From Sequoia sempervirens (Eukaryota; Streptophyta; Pinopsida; Cupressales; Cupressaceae): a stretch of 64,000 nucleotides of DNA. Shown one piece after another: positions 23,174 through 34,270 of this stretch; position 1 is the first letter of the stretch; each line of letters starts with the position of its first letter. The position numbers and the translations under genes were made by a program. Under the pieces are notes generated by a model. It worked only from the letters and a program-made list of their open reading frames with translations. It did no database searches and was not told the origin of the DNA. The stretch spans positions 214,753,565-214,817,564 of the forward strand of contig VDFB02358134.1 in NCBI GenBank assembly GCA_007258455.2, in the 5' to 3' direction.

Positions 23174-23810
23174 GTGACCGGATGCAAGTTGACAACTGAT
23201 GATGATTCTCCAAAGGAAAATTAAACTAGATATAGATCAATGATTGGTGGATTTATTTATTTAACTCAAACTAGACCTAATATCATGAATGATGTATGTA
23301 TTGTTACAAGATTTCATGTTGATCCTAAAGATTCTCATGTGATTGTTGTGAGGATAATTTTTAGATACTTGAAGGGGATAGTTGATTTTGGCCTATGGTA
23401 TCCTAAAGATGATGATCTTACTTTGAGTGCCTTTACTAATGTTGATTGGGAAGGAGATGTGAATGACAGGAAAATTACTAGTGGTGGAGCATTTTTCTTG
23501 GGAAAGAAGTTGATTTCATGGTTCAGTAAGAAGCAAAGTGCTATTTCTTTATCTACTATAGAGGAAGAATAGATTGTTGCTACTAATAATTGTACTCAAG
23601 TATTGTTGATGAAGTAGATGTTGAAGAATATAAGAGTTGTTTATGATGAGCCTATTGTTATATTCTATGATAACTCAAGTGCTATGAACATTTCCAAAAA
23701 TATGGTGTTCTATTCAAAGACCAAGCATATATCTATCAAGTTTCACTTCTTGAGAGAGAAAGTGAGAGAAAAGGAAGTCAGATTGGAGTGTGCCTAGTAA
23801 GGAGTAGATT
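23174..23810 (+). pseudogene. copia pol of element A, part 2 (RT connection, RNase H)
   Basis: It resumes with TGCKLTTDD and SMIGGFIYLTQTRPNIM, then RNase H: DVNDRKITSGGAFFLGKKLISW, AISLSTIEEE (Glu where Ala-Glu is usual), FYDNSSAMNISKN and YSKTKHISIKFHFLRE. Stops occur after IEEE (TAG ~23571), after VLLMK and near 23798. It is the C-terminal continuation of 7026-9457. Confidence 0.9.
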
Positions 23811-24225
23811 GTAGACATCTTTACCAAGTTGTTGCCTATGGATACTTATGAGTATCTCAGAGGGAAGTTAGGGGTGATTACCCTTCCTAATCATAACTAA
23901 GATGCATTGACTTGCATCAATCCATGCATTTCATGATCATATTTTGATCCAAATTGATGTTGTGGTGGCTACTACTCAAGGGGAGTAGTCATATATTCAG
24001 ATGTTCAAATATGTGGTTCAAAGCTTGTAAAGAAGAGATCTTTGCCATTGATGTCAAAGGGGGAGAAGATTAATGTGAAAAACTTTCTATGACAGAAGAA
24101 CCTTGTGAGGAAAAGAGTTATGTGGATGAGTTGGAGAGAAGAGTCAAAACCTAAGGAGGAGTAAGTACAGTTGTGTTTACAGTGTTTTTCACATCATGTG
24201 TTGCCATTAATTCCAAAGGGAAATA
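23811..24225 (+). other. 3' untranslated part of element A with polypurine runs
   Basis: It contains GATGTCAAAGGGGGAGAAG near 24051 and CCAAAGGGAAATAT abutting the LTR at 24226. Both resemble the duplicated polypurine arrangement of SIRE/Tork-like copia elements. No coding signal. Confidence 0.6.
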
Positions 24226-25443
24226 TTGCTGGATGTTGTGGTTGTGTTGCTGATATGTGGTCTTCATTGATGTCAACACTATTAGCATTAATGTATTATA
24301 AGTTGTATATGTCGAGGATATTGAGAAAATTATAATAAAAAGAGTTACAAGTTGCCAATGGTGAAGTGAAGTTCAGTCTGTCAGTGAATTCAGTATGTTG
24401 ATTTTTATAGGTTGTGGACTAAAGGGTTTATTTTTGAGTATATCTAGTTTATCCATGTTGAGTTTCAGAGATCTGTGTGAACATTCAAGTTATGAAGATT
24501 TGTATTCTGACAATTTTTTTGTTACTTTAGTTTGTGTTCCTAAATGAAGATTATGTGATTTCAGTAAGTTCAGTTGTTGCGGGTGCTTCTCTAGTGATTC
24601 ATGATGTTTGTGGATGTTTCTAGATCATTCTCTATCTATTTTGCACATCTACATTGATCTTTGTGCTCGAGATCCAAGATTTTCTCTTCCGTGTTCATAT
24701 TTTTCTTGTTCTTGGGCGACAAGGTGTTTGTAGCGCGTTGTGGATCTTTGAGGAGTAATTAATTGAAGTGGATCATGTTTGAGGATGTTATTTTTGGTCT
24801 TCACTATGTTATAGTGAATCTTGGTGGATTCACATGAATAACCTTTATTGTTTTGAGCCAACTATTTATATTATTTTTTAATATTTTATGGAAGCTAACT
24901 AAGTAGCGATGTAATTTCTTGTTACGGATATATATAAGCAATTGTTTTACCATTTGATGGCATGGTGTGTGCGAATAATTTTCTAAATCATTCAAAGGAA
25001 GAGCAGATAGTGAAGAAGAGTGAAGAATGAAGAAGTGTTCATGAGCGTAATCGAAACTATAATCAAGCATTAGCAGATGCTATTTTTCTCAGTTCAAATA
25101 TGATGGATGTAATCAAAATCTTTCTATAAGACAGTATGTTTTCCTTTTGTATTTGAGTAGTGGGCTCTAGGTAGTGCACCTGAATGTATGTGCATTCCCC
25201 ATTCATATTTCTTTATACTTTTAATAGGGTATAATCTTGTGGACTGACCTCCACTGTGGTTTTTCCCCTAATAGGGTTTCCACATAAAATTTTTGGTATT
25301 ATGTGTGTTTATGATGTGTTCATTTATTATTTCATAGTTATTGATCAGATCTCAAAATAAGGTTAACAAGTTAAATAAGTTTGAAATTTTGTGACAAATA
25401 ATTCAACCCCCCCTCTCAGTTGTCTTCCCTTGAGTTGACAACA
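24226..25443 (+). repeat. 3' LTR of copia element A (~1.22 kb)
   Basis: It starts TGCTGGATGTTG after a purine run and ends ...CCCCCCCTCTCAGTTGTC...GTTGACAACA, the typical end of SIRE/Tork-type LTRs. The 5' partner is not in the window, so both ends are set by motif and by the gypsy gag that begins at 25444. Start uncertain by ~10 bases. Confidence 0.7.
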
Positions 25444-25995
25444 TATTGTGTCCATCTCGAGAAAAGATAAGGTTGTTGAGAATGTAGTCACCGCAACTAA
25501 TGATCATGGCCTCAAACGCAACAGGAAGTTTTTGAAGTTAGCAGAATCTTATTCTTCCATATTGCAAGAGTTGTTAAAGGATAAGATCATAACTTCAGAA
25601 AAAACCTCAACCTCTGAAGGAACCTTATCCTGATTGGTATGATGTGAATGCTTTTTGTTAGTACCATCATGTTAAAGGGAATGGTACCAAGCATTGTGTG
25701 CACCTACATCATCAAATACAAGATCACATCAATGATAGTACCATCCATCTCAATGGGAAGAGATAAAATGAAAATAAATTGGTAGTGAAGGCCAATAGTG
25801 AGTTGTAGATTTACACGAACCCAATTTCGTCTCATTCTACGAACTTGATTATAGATCCCTCTGATGCTTCTCCTCAACCCTCAATGTATGTTAACATGGT
25901 CTTAGTTACTCCTCCCCCATAGCCTATGATTGGTTTTCTAGATGTGACATTCACCTCATAGGACCTACCCTTGAATAATAAGCCCTCTCCTCTTG
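25444..25995 (+). pseudogene. Ty3/gypsy gag fragment flanking element A
   Basis: Decayed frames contain a RKFLKLAESYSSILQELL helix, PYPDWYDVNAFC and YHHVKGNGTKHC, then a HLHHQIQDHIND helix. This is the typical C-terminal gag region of plant gypsy elements (CxYHxxxGHxTxxC zinc-like motif); here the first Cys is followed by TAG and the GH pair is GN. At least three stops. Element A appears to have inserted into this gypsy copy. Confidence 0.75.
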
Positions 25996-25998
25996 TAG

Positions 25999-27440
25999 TG
26001 TAAAAAATTGTGCACTCTTGAAAAGAGAGGCAATTTCACACTTAATTTGGACCTATTTTGGAATATTTGCATTAATTACCCTTTAAAATCACCATTTATA
26101 GCTCCCTAAGACCCATTATTTCAGATCTCAAGGCTCATTTCACTCAAAAATCATATAAAATCACTTAAATCCTTGAATATCCTGAAAACCCACCTCAAAA
26201 AGCTAAGGTAGGACTCATTTGCCAACTTGGGTGAATGAGTCCCATTTGGGGTCCTTTTCAAATTTGAGCAGGACTTCATCAATTTAATTCAATTTTTTGG
26301 TGAATGTCAGCCTTTGAGATCTAAGTAACGGTCAATTAGGTGTTGATGCATATAAAATCAAGTTTCTAAGTCATTTTCATCATCTCTAAGCACTTTGAGT
26401 AAGTATTTTCAAGTATTAAGCATCAAGAATCTTTAAGCAAGCTTTCACAAAAGCATTCCAATTCCAAAAGCAAGCAAATTTGAAGCATTGGAGCAGCATT
26501 AAAGCATTTTTGTAGGTCTTCAAGATCACTTTCAATCAAGATCTAGCATTGTCAAGGGTTGACTATGGATGTCTATGGTGAATTATGATGGATTCTAGGT
26601 TGGGGAGGTGCAACTAGCCATCAAGACAATCCTAAAGACTTGTTTCCTAAGTGATTCCATCTTCCATTGTCACTTTAGATTCAGCCTAAGGAAGGTACAA
26701 GCATCATTTATAGTTCACTTGGGGTGATTAGATATCATCACAAGTGAGTCATTCATCTTTGAATTTCCATTATTACATCATATTCTTGCACATTAGAATA
26801 GTATTGCATCATCTTTCTTAGTCTTAGATACACTTAAGGCTAGGGTTTCTATGCAAATTTCATTATTTTTTCACCAAGGTTTAATTACCAAACTAGGGGT
26901 TTGACTAAGGCAAACCCCCCTTTAGTAAATAAAATTGAATTATGTTTTGCAGGTGTTTTTCTCATATTCGGATCCAAAACTCAAGATAGAAGGAAAGGGA
27001 AGGTATTGGAGTGCAGATCAGAGCTTTCAATTTCTGAAAAAACGGAATGGGGCTAATTCACCAAGAGTGGCGAATGAGTCCCACTATAGCTATTTTTTAG
27101 ATCTATTTGTAGATTTTGATACACTTTTTCTAGAAAAAGACTCCCATGTAGAAACCCTAATATAGGATTGATTCACCTAGGTTGGAAAATGAGTCCTAGT
27201 TGGTCAAAAAGTCAACTTTTCCAAAATTTCAGAGCTATTTCCAGTCTCTTCAAGGTTTCCAGGTGCACACTATTTACATTTTTGCTTTCCTATTTTGTTT
27301 ATTTGCATTTCTAGGGTATTTTTTAAGTCATTTTGCATATCACACTGTGTTTTTCAATTCATTATTTTTTCCAATTTTACACTTGGTAGTGAACCCCTCA
27401 TTAGACATCATTCAATCCTTAGAATTGTACCTTTGCTAGA
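25999..27440 (+). repeat. LTR-like/leader DNA H of a gypsy-type element
   Basis: It starts TGTAAAAAATTGTGCAC at the end of the gag fragment. A TATA box (TATAAAAT) is at 26351. Around 26890 it has GGGTTTGACTAAGG and, 40 bases later, a TTTTGCAG|GTG acceptor-like site. The same succession (GGGGTTTGACTAAGG, then ATTATAG|GTTG) occurs at 33920-34000, so H and the 33200-34060 block are related. Short GAATGAGTCC motifs recur at ~26245, 27075 and 27190. The right end is cut by copia element F at ~27445. No PBS is visible. Confidence 0.5.
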
Positions 27441-27444
27441 TTTC

Positions 27445-28008
27445 AATCTTCTCTGCATCTTAATGAAGGCTTGTGACTCGACCATGCCTCTATAGGAGAC
27501 TTATCAACAAGAGCTGATGTAGGAGACCTGTTAATCAAGTAACAAGTAGTGGCAACAACTTCAACCCAAAACCTTTTTTCTAGACTAGCACCACTCAACA
27601 TACTCCTAGCCTTCTCCATCAGTGTCCTATATATTCTTTCTGCAACTCCATTCTATTGTGGAGAATATGGAGTTGTCTTTTGTCTATGAATACCACAATC
27701 TTTTCATAATCTATCAAAATCATTAGAGAAAAATTCACCATCATTATCAATCCTCAGACATTTTATATTTTTTCCAGTCTGCAACTCAACCATTGCTTTA
27801 AATTCTTTAAATCGACTGAAAATTTTATATTTACTCTTTATAAAATATACCCATGTCCTACTATAATCATCAATAAATGAAACATAATATGTGGATTGAC
27901 CAATTGAAGGAACATCTATATGACCAAACACATCAAAATGAATAAGATCCAATACACCATAAGATTTATGAGAACTTGAGTAAAATTGAACACCTAGTTT
28001 TGTTTTCC
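27445..28008 (-). pseudogene. Integrase fragment of element F
   Basis: Minus-strand reading: GKQN stop VQFYSS-type start, HFDVFGHIDVPS (first catalytic Asp), CLRIDNDGEFFS (second Asp), then decayed text with the NGVAERI region (Glu) and ATTCYLINRSP. It is separated from the zinc-binding CEHCIY segment at ~29,020 by the TIR insertion. Confidence 0.85.
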
Positions 28009-28012
28009 ATAA

Positions 28013-29012
28013 GGGTAGGTGCAAGAAGTTGGGTCCACAAAATGTTTTAAAAGTGGGTGTTTTTCCTAATTTTTAGAATTTGTCACGGTTGGACTTAAAA
28101 TTTGAAGCACTTACACATTAAATCTTTAAAAAAAAATTCTAATATGAAATTTTATTATTTTGAGTCTAGTTTTCAAATATGTAATTTATTCTAATACCCA
28201 AATGATACAAAATAATTTTTAATATGCGTGTATAAAAACCACTTTTTAAAAGTCACTTTTTTAGGACCATACCATGCACGTGTATGGACACCATAATTTG
28301 ACATAAATAAAATTATTTTTCTAATTCCTTTTGGGGGAAGTTGGATATTATAATGAAGATTGATGAGGATATTTTTTTATATTTTTTTTCATTATATTTT
28401 TTATTTATTAATTTTTTATTGGCCCTAATTTCTAGTTGATAAAACCCTTATGTACGGACACCATAACTTGACCTAAACTTATCACTTTTTGAATTTTTTT
28501 ATTTCTTTTCATTGTGTAAAGAATTGTTTACAAATTGATGTCATATAACTTTTTTAACAAGAAAATTGACAAATTAAAAGTTATTAAAAAAATAAAAAAA
28601 CTAGACATTTAGAGTTTATGGACATGTTCCCTCATAAATTAATTAAAAAATAGAAAAAATAATCAACTCATAAAAAAAATACATATTTGAAAACTAAACA
28701 TTGTCATATATAATGGGTTTTAATTTCATAAAATATTTTTTTAAAAAACCTCATTAGCTATATTGCCAAAGTTATTTTTTTCTCCTAAAATTGCCATGAC
28801 CTTGTACCTGCAGGTCTAAGCCTAAGTGTTGTGTTACCATGCCTTTTTTGAGCCTAAATCCAAATGAAAAACCTGTCTTATTAGTTTCAAACCTTTTGGA
28901 AGAAGTTCCCACTTCAAAATGAGTACATATTCTAAAAAAAGAATGGGTATTTGTCTCAAAGCTAAAAAATGACACTTCCCCTTAATGTGGACCCAACTTC
29001 TTGCACTTACCC
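28013..29012. mobile_element. TIR element T1 (1,000 bp, TSD ATAA)
   Basis: Terminal inverted repeats: left GGGTAGGTGCAAGAAGTTGG, right end on the other strand GGGTAAGTGCAAGAAGTTGG, extending to ~27 bp (…GTCCACA). A 4-bp duplication ATAA flanks it (28009-28012 and 29013-29016). Excising it restores the integrase zinc region CEHCIY-GKQ of element F. The interior is AT-rich with no ORF or transposase: a non-autonomous, MITE-like element. Confidence 0.93.
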
Positions 29013-29016
29013 ATAA

Positions 29017-30480
29017 ATACAATGCTCGCAGAAATCAAATTCAAGATTACAATCAGACAAACCTTCAACAAGGTTTTTATTTTTCAAGATCCTTAGAACA
29101 TTTTCTCTAATGTGGCCAAGTCTCTAGTGCCATAACATAGTCTCTTCTATAGGTAACTTTGATTCAGAAGAAAGAGCACCCTTGGGTACCAAAAATCCAT
29201 GACCATCTGTTGAAGGTGAAACCCTCACTTCTTCCACATACTTTCTTTTCACAAAAGTACTATTGCACTCAACAGTGCATGCATCAAGTTTATACAATAT
29301 GCCATATTTGACACCTCTAGCAATCACCATAGCACCTCTGACCATCTTGCATCCTACATCACAAAATTCTACCTCCACACCTACATCTATTAGTTTGCTC
29401 GATGATAAAAAATTTGGTGTTAAACCAGGGATATGCAACACACCATTAATCCTTTCTATTCTACCATGAGGAAACATGATTTTAACTTTACCACAACCAA
29501 CAATGTCTAAATGAAAATCATCACCCAAGTACACCTTACCTCCATCAAATTCTTCATATTCTGAAGACCAATCTCTACTAAAGTTCATATGGAAAGATGC
29601 ACCCAATTCAATTAACCATGCATCATTACCTACATGAGTTTCCAAACTTTCAATAGATGTGTCACCATATTCCTTCTCAGACTCACAATCAGAATCAAAT
29701 TTCTTCTTTTTCTTCTTATTTTCTTCTTTGCAGTCCTTAAGAACATGCCAAGGCTTACCTCGGTTCCAAAAAATAACTTTGGAATTTCCAAGAGACTTAG
29801 GTCTCCCCTTGGACTTGGATTTGTCATGTTTCTCATTCTTCTTTCCTTTTTCCTTAGGTCTTTCATGAACATTTAGGGCCTCCTTGGCATCAATGAATAC
29901 CTTCCTCCTCATCTCTTCAAAAAGAAAAGAACCCACCACATCTTTAATCTTCAATATAACATAATTACTCCTAATAGCCATAACAAGAGAATCCCATGAA
30001 TAAGGCAAAGAACAAAGCAAGATCTGACATTTCTCTTCCTCATCCATTTTGACACCAACTAATGCCAATTGAGCCACCAATACATTGAATGATTCCAGGT
30101 GGTTTGTAATTCATCCACCATCTTCCATTATCAAGCAATACAATTTCTTCCTTAGGAAAATCTTGTTCACTAAATATTTAGCTTGATACATCTCACCAAG
30201 CTTCTTCCATCGTTTTTGTGCAGAGATCTCTTCATGGAAATTGATTAAAACATAGTCTTCCAAGCATAATCTGATTACACCGTTGGTTTTACGGTCCATA
30301 ACATCATATTGAGCAACTTGAGTAGGATCTATAGGCCTTGAAACATTCTCATCAATAGCATCCCATAGATCTTGATATATCAATAGATCCTCCATCTTCA
30401 ACTTACACATTTCAAAATTATTTCTAGAAAATTTATCCACATTTATTCTCCTTGATGAACTTTCCATCTGAAAATTCATG
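29017..30480 (-). pseudogene. gag-protease of copia element F
   Basis: A largely open minus-strand region. Gag N-terminus SSRRINVDKFSRNNFEMCKLKMEDLL at 30,479 and below; MYQAKYLVNKIFLRKKL; then 318 open codons (30080-29124) holding the gag C-terminus, a Lys-rich linker, one CxxxxKxW-type remnant, and protease WLIELGASFHM where the catalytic Asp-Ser-Gly has become Glu-Leu-Gly. It continues with NGVLHIPGLTPNFLSSSKL and ETMLWHxRLGHI of the pre-integrase region. Less decayed than most copies here. Confidence 0.88.
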
Positions 30481-30576
30481 CAACAAGATCACAAAGTTTC
30501 TTCTACACAAGCTCCCACTTAAAACTAGATTAGTTCAAAAAATCCCAACAACCCACAACTGAAACCAAAGGTGATT

Positions 30577-30590
30577 AGGCTCTAATACCA
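30577..30590 (-). promoter_or_regulatory. Primer binding site of element F
   Basis: The minus strand reads TGGTATTAGAGCCT next to the LTR: the tRNA-iMet site with one C-to-T type change. Confidence 0.85.
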
Positions 30591-30592
30591 CT

Positions 30593-31236
30593 TGTAAGGA
30601 AGCTAAGGTACCGGAACAACTTCCTACACTAATCTTGAGAGGATAATAATACAAAAAAATTATAGATCTTTAATAGTTACAAAAACTTAAACACAAATAT
30701 CATGCATACCACAATACAATGATTTATGTGGGGAAAACCATTTTAGGAGAAAAAAAACCCACTCTCCAAAATCCACCCAATATATTATTCAAAAGTCACA
30801 AAGATTACAATATACTTGCAAAGCAAGCTTCTCACAGGAGTATCACCACTCAAAGATCCAGAGGCAACACAATCGCTATTAGACTCGAGCACAATACATC
30901 ACAACACACAGTCGTAATACAACACCCTCATAAAATAGGGTTTCCTTCTAGGGAAAGTCAAGCTAATAAAATATTGGTAGCCGGATATGAGACATAATGA
31001 TGAATGGTCCAGATTTACAATAATTAAATATTAAAAAAAAAATCCTTTCAAGGGAACTGCCCCTAAGCCCCCATTAGGAAATGCTTACCCTAGACCCTAG
31101 TCGGGGAGATGATCCCCTCAAACCCCTTGTGGGTAGGGATCCATCCAATGCCCCCCATCATCGTTAGATGAACAATACCTTATGTGTCAACAATACCTTA
31201 TTTAATTGCAAGGTTGAGACACATTTTCTCAAAACA
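30593..31236 (-). repeat. 5' LTR of element F (~644 bp)
   Basis: TGTAAGGAAGC ... CTCAAAACA on the + strand. Both ends are homologous to element C LTRs. A GC-rich stretch (31070-31160) has repeated CCCC/GGGG blocks not seen in the C LTRs. Confidence 0.8.
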
Positions 31237-33190
31237 AACCCAAAAAATTTTCCTTTTCTTTCGCTCTCTATGTGTCATTATTCCATTTTATTTATTGATC
31301 TATGAGTATTTGGGGAATGATGACGGTTCTTAGCTCTACCATATCATTTTAGCAAAGACATACGTTGACCTCAAATCCGTAGATCCCTTATGTGTTATCT
31401 TTTGAGATTGCATGTGAGGGAAACCCTTCTTCATGAAGCAACTTTATTTGGGAACATATTATTATCATAGGGCTTTCCAAATAAGCTCTCATTTCCCTTT
31501 TATCAATTGGCATTTATCATTTTCTACTTTAAAGTAATTTCTCACAACATAGTGTTTATAAATTCCTTTAAAGTGGGGGCATACATTAGCATTATTTCAT
31601 TTTGGAATTTGCACCTCCTAAGGTGAGTTTAATTTTTAGTTTGATATTTTTCTTCACTTTTATTCACAAGAGTTGAACTTAGTGTAGTGTTGGCATAACA
31701 CATTGATCATTTTGTGGCACCTTATCAAAGTTATCATGGATTATAACTTTTGGTATGGGAGACCTATAGACTTGGTGTGACCTTCTCATTTGCTACTTTT
31801 TTATGGATTCAGACCTTGTAGACCTAGTCTTTTTTTCCCATATTGCGTTGGGGCTCACCTAGTGCATTCCAGACTACACTAGCCCCTTATGAGCATATTT
31901 TATGGACATGTCATAATACAACTTACTAGTCCATCCTTTCTTCCTTTTGCATTGGCTTTGACATTGTATGATTGTGTATCTTGTGTTGTCGCACATATCT
32001 TACATACATGTGTGTCCTTTGTGCTCATGTTAATTTTCCATGGGATCTTAGATCCTAGGGGCTTGTGCAACCTCCTTGGACCTTTTTCATCCTATATTTT
32101 TAACATTTGTGCACATGGACCCCTCTTGATGAATGATCCCACAATATTGGTTTACAATTTTTCGCTAAACTAGACACTAAACTGATTTTTTTTAACTAAA
32201 TCTTCACTTTTAGGCACCTATAGTGGCTCAACCATGAGAAATTTGAAGATGATGCAAACTAGTGATTTGTGAAAAATTTTCTATAGATTCTAAATATATT
32301 TTTTCAATTTTTTTTGAAATTGATTGCATTCTTTTTCCATCTCCTTCGAAAACTAGTTTTTATCAGTAAACACCATTTTTAAGGAGTGATGCTCACCGTA
32401 TACAACATAATTTTTTTTCTATGAAGGATAAAATTCTATTTTTTTTTGAATTTAGATTTATAACTATGATATCTAACTAGTTCATTTGGTTTCATAGTAT
32501 TTTATTGAATATTTTTTCCTTAATCAAGTTTCAAAGTCAAACCAATTAAAATTCAGACATAGGCGGACCTTATACAACATAAAAAAATTATATGTATCGA
32601 AATTCAATTTATTTTTTTACTGGATCAAGGACATCAATACCTACCTTGAACATATTTTCAGAATTTTATTTTGATAATCTACGATTTTTCCACATGTGCA
32701 GAACATAGAGCTTGATTTTCAGTAAAAAAAACCTATGTTCAATCAAACTAAAAAAACAAATTTACATCATAAAACCAAAACATATTAAAATTATATTTTT
32801 GGATAGCTCATTCAGAGGAATACCATCATCCAGTTGGTTCTATGAAGTCTCCTCCATTTTCATCCTCAACCCGCTCTGAAGGGAAATTTTTGCAAAGATT
32901 TGGTAGAAGAGGAGGGGAAAGGGGTAAAATGGGGGTTTGAATGGACCAGGTTCGAGTGAACCCTCCTTGGGAGTTTTCTAGGACTAGGGTTCGAATGAAC
33001 CCTAGTTTGAGTGAACCCCCCCTTTTATTGAGTTTTCCATTGTCTTCGTTATAAAAAAATGCCAAAAAGGTGGGTCCCATAATTTAATAGGGTTCGCTCA
33101 AACCAGGGTCCATTTGAACACCCCAGTTCATGCAAACCCCAAAAAAGATTTTTTTTTCATGGGAGTGTTTTTGTAATTTTCCTTCCTCAT
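31237..33190 (+). other. Unassigned gypsy-like non-coding DNA
   Basis: About 1.95 kb without a supported gene. It has a purine island at ~31570 (TTTAAAGTGGGGGCATAC) and prose-like repeats such as CTTATACAACATAA and CGTATACAACATAA (32395 and 32570). The texture matches 3' untranslated regions of gypsy elements, as at 4600-5000. Confidence 0.35.
32949..33140. repeat. Cluster of palindromic GGTTCGAATGAACC-type motifs
   Basis: Six or more variants lie in ~190 bp: GGTTCGAGTGAACC (32949), AGGGTTCGAATGAACCCT (32986, a 7-bp arm hairpin with 4-nt loop), GTTTGAGTGAACCC, GGGTTCGCTCAAACC, GTCCATTTGAACACC and AGTTCATGCAAACCCC. Confidence 0.7.
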
Positions 33191-34060
33191 TGGAATTGTA
33201 AACTAGTATTCTGGAATCACCCTAACACATATTTGTCTACTTTAGTGTGAGCCTGAGCATAAGTTCATACTCTCACTAAAGTGGGGTTAAATATAGTTTA
33301 GGAAATTATATACCTTTTACAATTTCACACTATGGGTCCCTTAATTTATTGGAATATGTGTTTCCTAGACTTATAGGCTAGGACCCATTTTCCCATGGGT
33401 GAATGGGTCCCCTTTAAATACCAAGACTTATTTTTAAAATATTTTTTTGGTGGTATTTTAATGATCTTCAAAATTAACTTGTGATTGTCAGATTTTGGAA
33501 TCTATTTTTTGGGAAATTAGGTAAACACCTATAAATACATAGTATTTTTATCATTTGAAATAGAACACTCAATGAACAAGCATTAAGGAGAAATTTTATT
33601 GAGAAAATATCATTTTCAAGAGCATTCAAAAGAATATTTATTAGTCATTTGTTGCAGCAATCAATATCCTAACATCATTTCCTCCTACATGTGTGTTCAT
33701 GTCATCTTGTAAAGTCTAATATGCATTGTTGATCGTAAAGCATCCAAGAATTTCAAGTATCCAAATCAATCAAGCAAAGAAAGATCCAATTCCTTGGATA
33801 GATGTGTTTGACTTCAATCCTCTAAGGGAAGCCATTGAAGGTTGGTGAGTTGTAGCAAGCATTGTTCATTCATCATTTCCTTCCTTTTGTCATTATCTTT
33901 CTATCAAGAGTTGATTACTAAATTGGGGTTTGACTAAGGAGAATCCCCATTCAAAAGAAACAATTTTCCCTCTTTTTGTATGTGTATATTATAGGTTGAA
34001 GAAGAATTGAAGAGATCTCAAAGGAGCTATTTTGCATTGTTTCACAAGTTTTCATGATTG
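33191..34060 (+). repeat. LTR-like block I related to block H
   Basis: It contains a TATA box (TATAAATA, 33531-33538), CAATCAAGCAAAG-type U5 text, GGGGTTTGACTAAGG at ~33925 and an acceptor-like TATTATAG|GTTG at ~33990, matching the order seen at 26351-26960. The left boundary is not defined. Confidence 0.5.
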
Positions 34061-34270
34061 TTTTCAAGCCACAAAAACTAGGTTGTAGAATTTATTTTTA
34101 ACTTTTTGATAGTGAGACCTATGCCAAATAGAAGCCAAGATCTAGCCTCAAAGGACTATAAAAAGTTATTTAGGAAACCCTAACAAGAACACATTCTCCC
34201 AAGGAAAAACTATTCCTTCAATAGAGCTCAAAAACACCTTTTGGTGATAGGTACATGCCATCAGACCTAT

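Larger units (their letters stand above)
7024..25443 (+). mobile_element. Ty1/copia element A, 5' end displaced, split by nested element C
   Basis: Pol order is protease, integrase, RT, RNase H, the copia order. The element lies in 7024-9457 and 23174-25443 around a nested insertion marked by the duplicated target CCATG. Across the insertion the protein text reads from 'GTPM' to 'TGCKLTTDD', proving one element. Its gag and 5' LTR are missing because gypsy element B abuts at 7023. The 3' LTR is present, and purine-rich tracts resemble those of SIRE/Tork-like copia elements. Confidence 0.85.
27445..31236 (-). mobile_element. Truncated Ty1/copia element F, minus strand, same family as C
   Basis: It has a 5' LTR (30593-31236), PBS, gag, protease and the first half of integrase, then breaks off at ~27445 within 'PIEAWS' of integrase; RT, RNase H and the 3' LTR are missing. 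LTR ends (TGTAAGGAAGCTAAGG ... GAGACACATTTTCTC) and gag match element C, but the LTR is about half as long. A TIR element interrupts it at 28013-29012. Confidence 0.88.

Noticed and set aside
29259..29470. Plus-strand frames inside the gag-protease region of element F
   Set aside because: Shadows of the well-supported minus-strand protease reading frame.
32826..33080. 84-codon minus-strand frame
   Set aside because: Overlaps the palindromic motif array; no homology signal and no conserved start.
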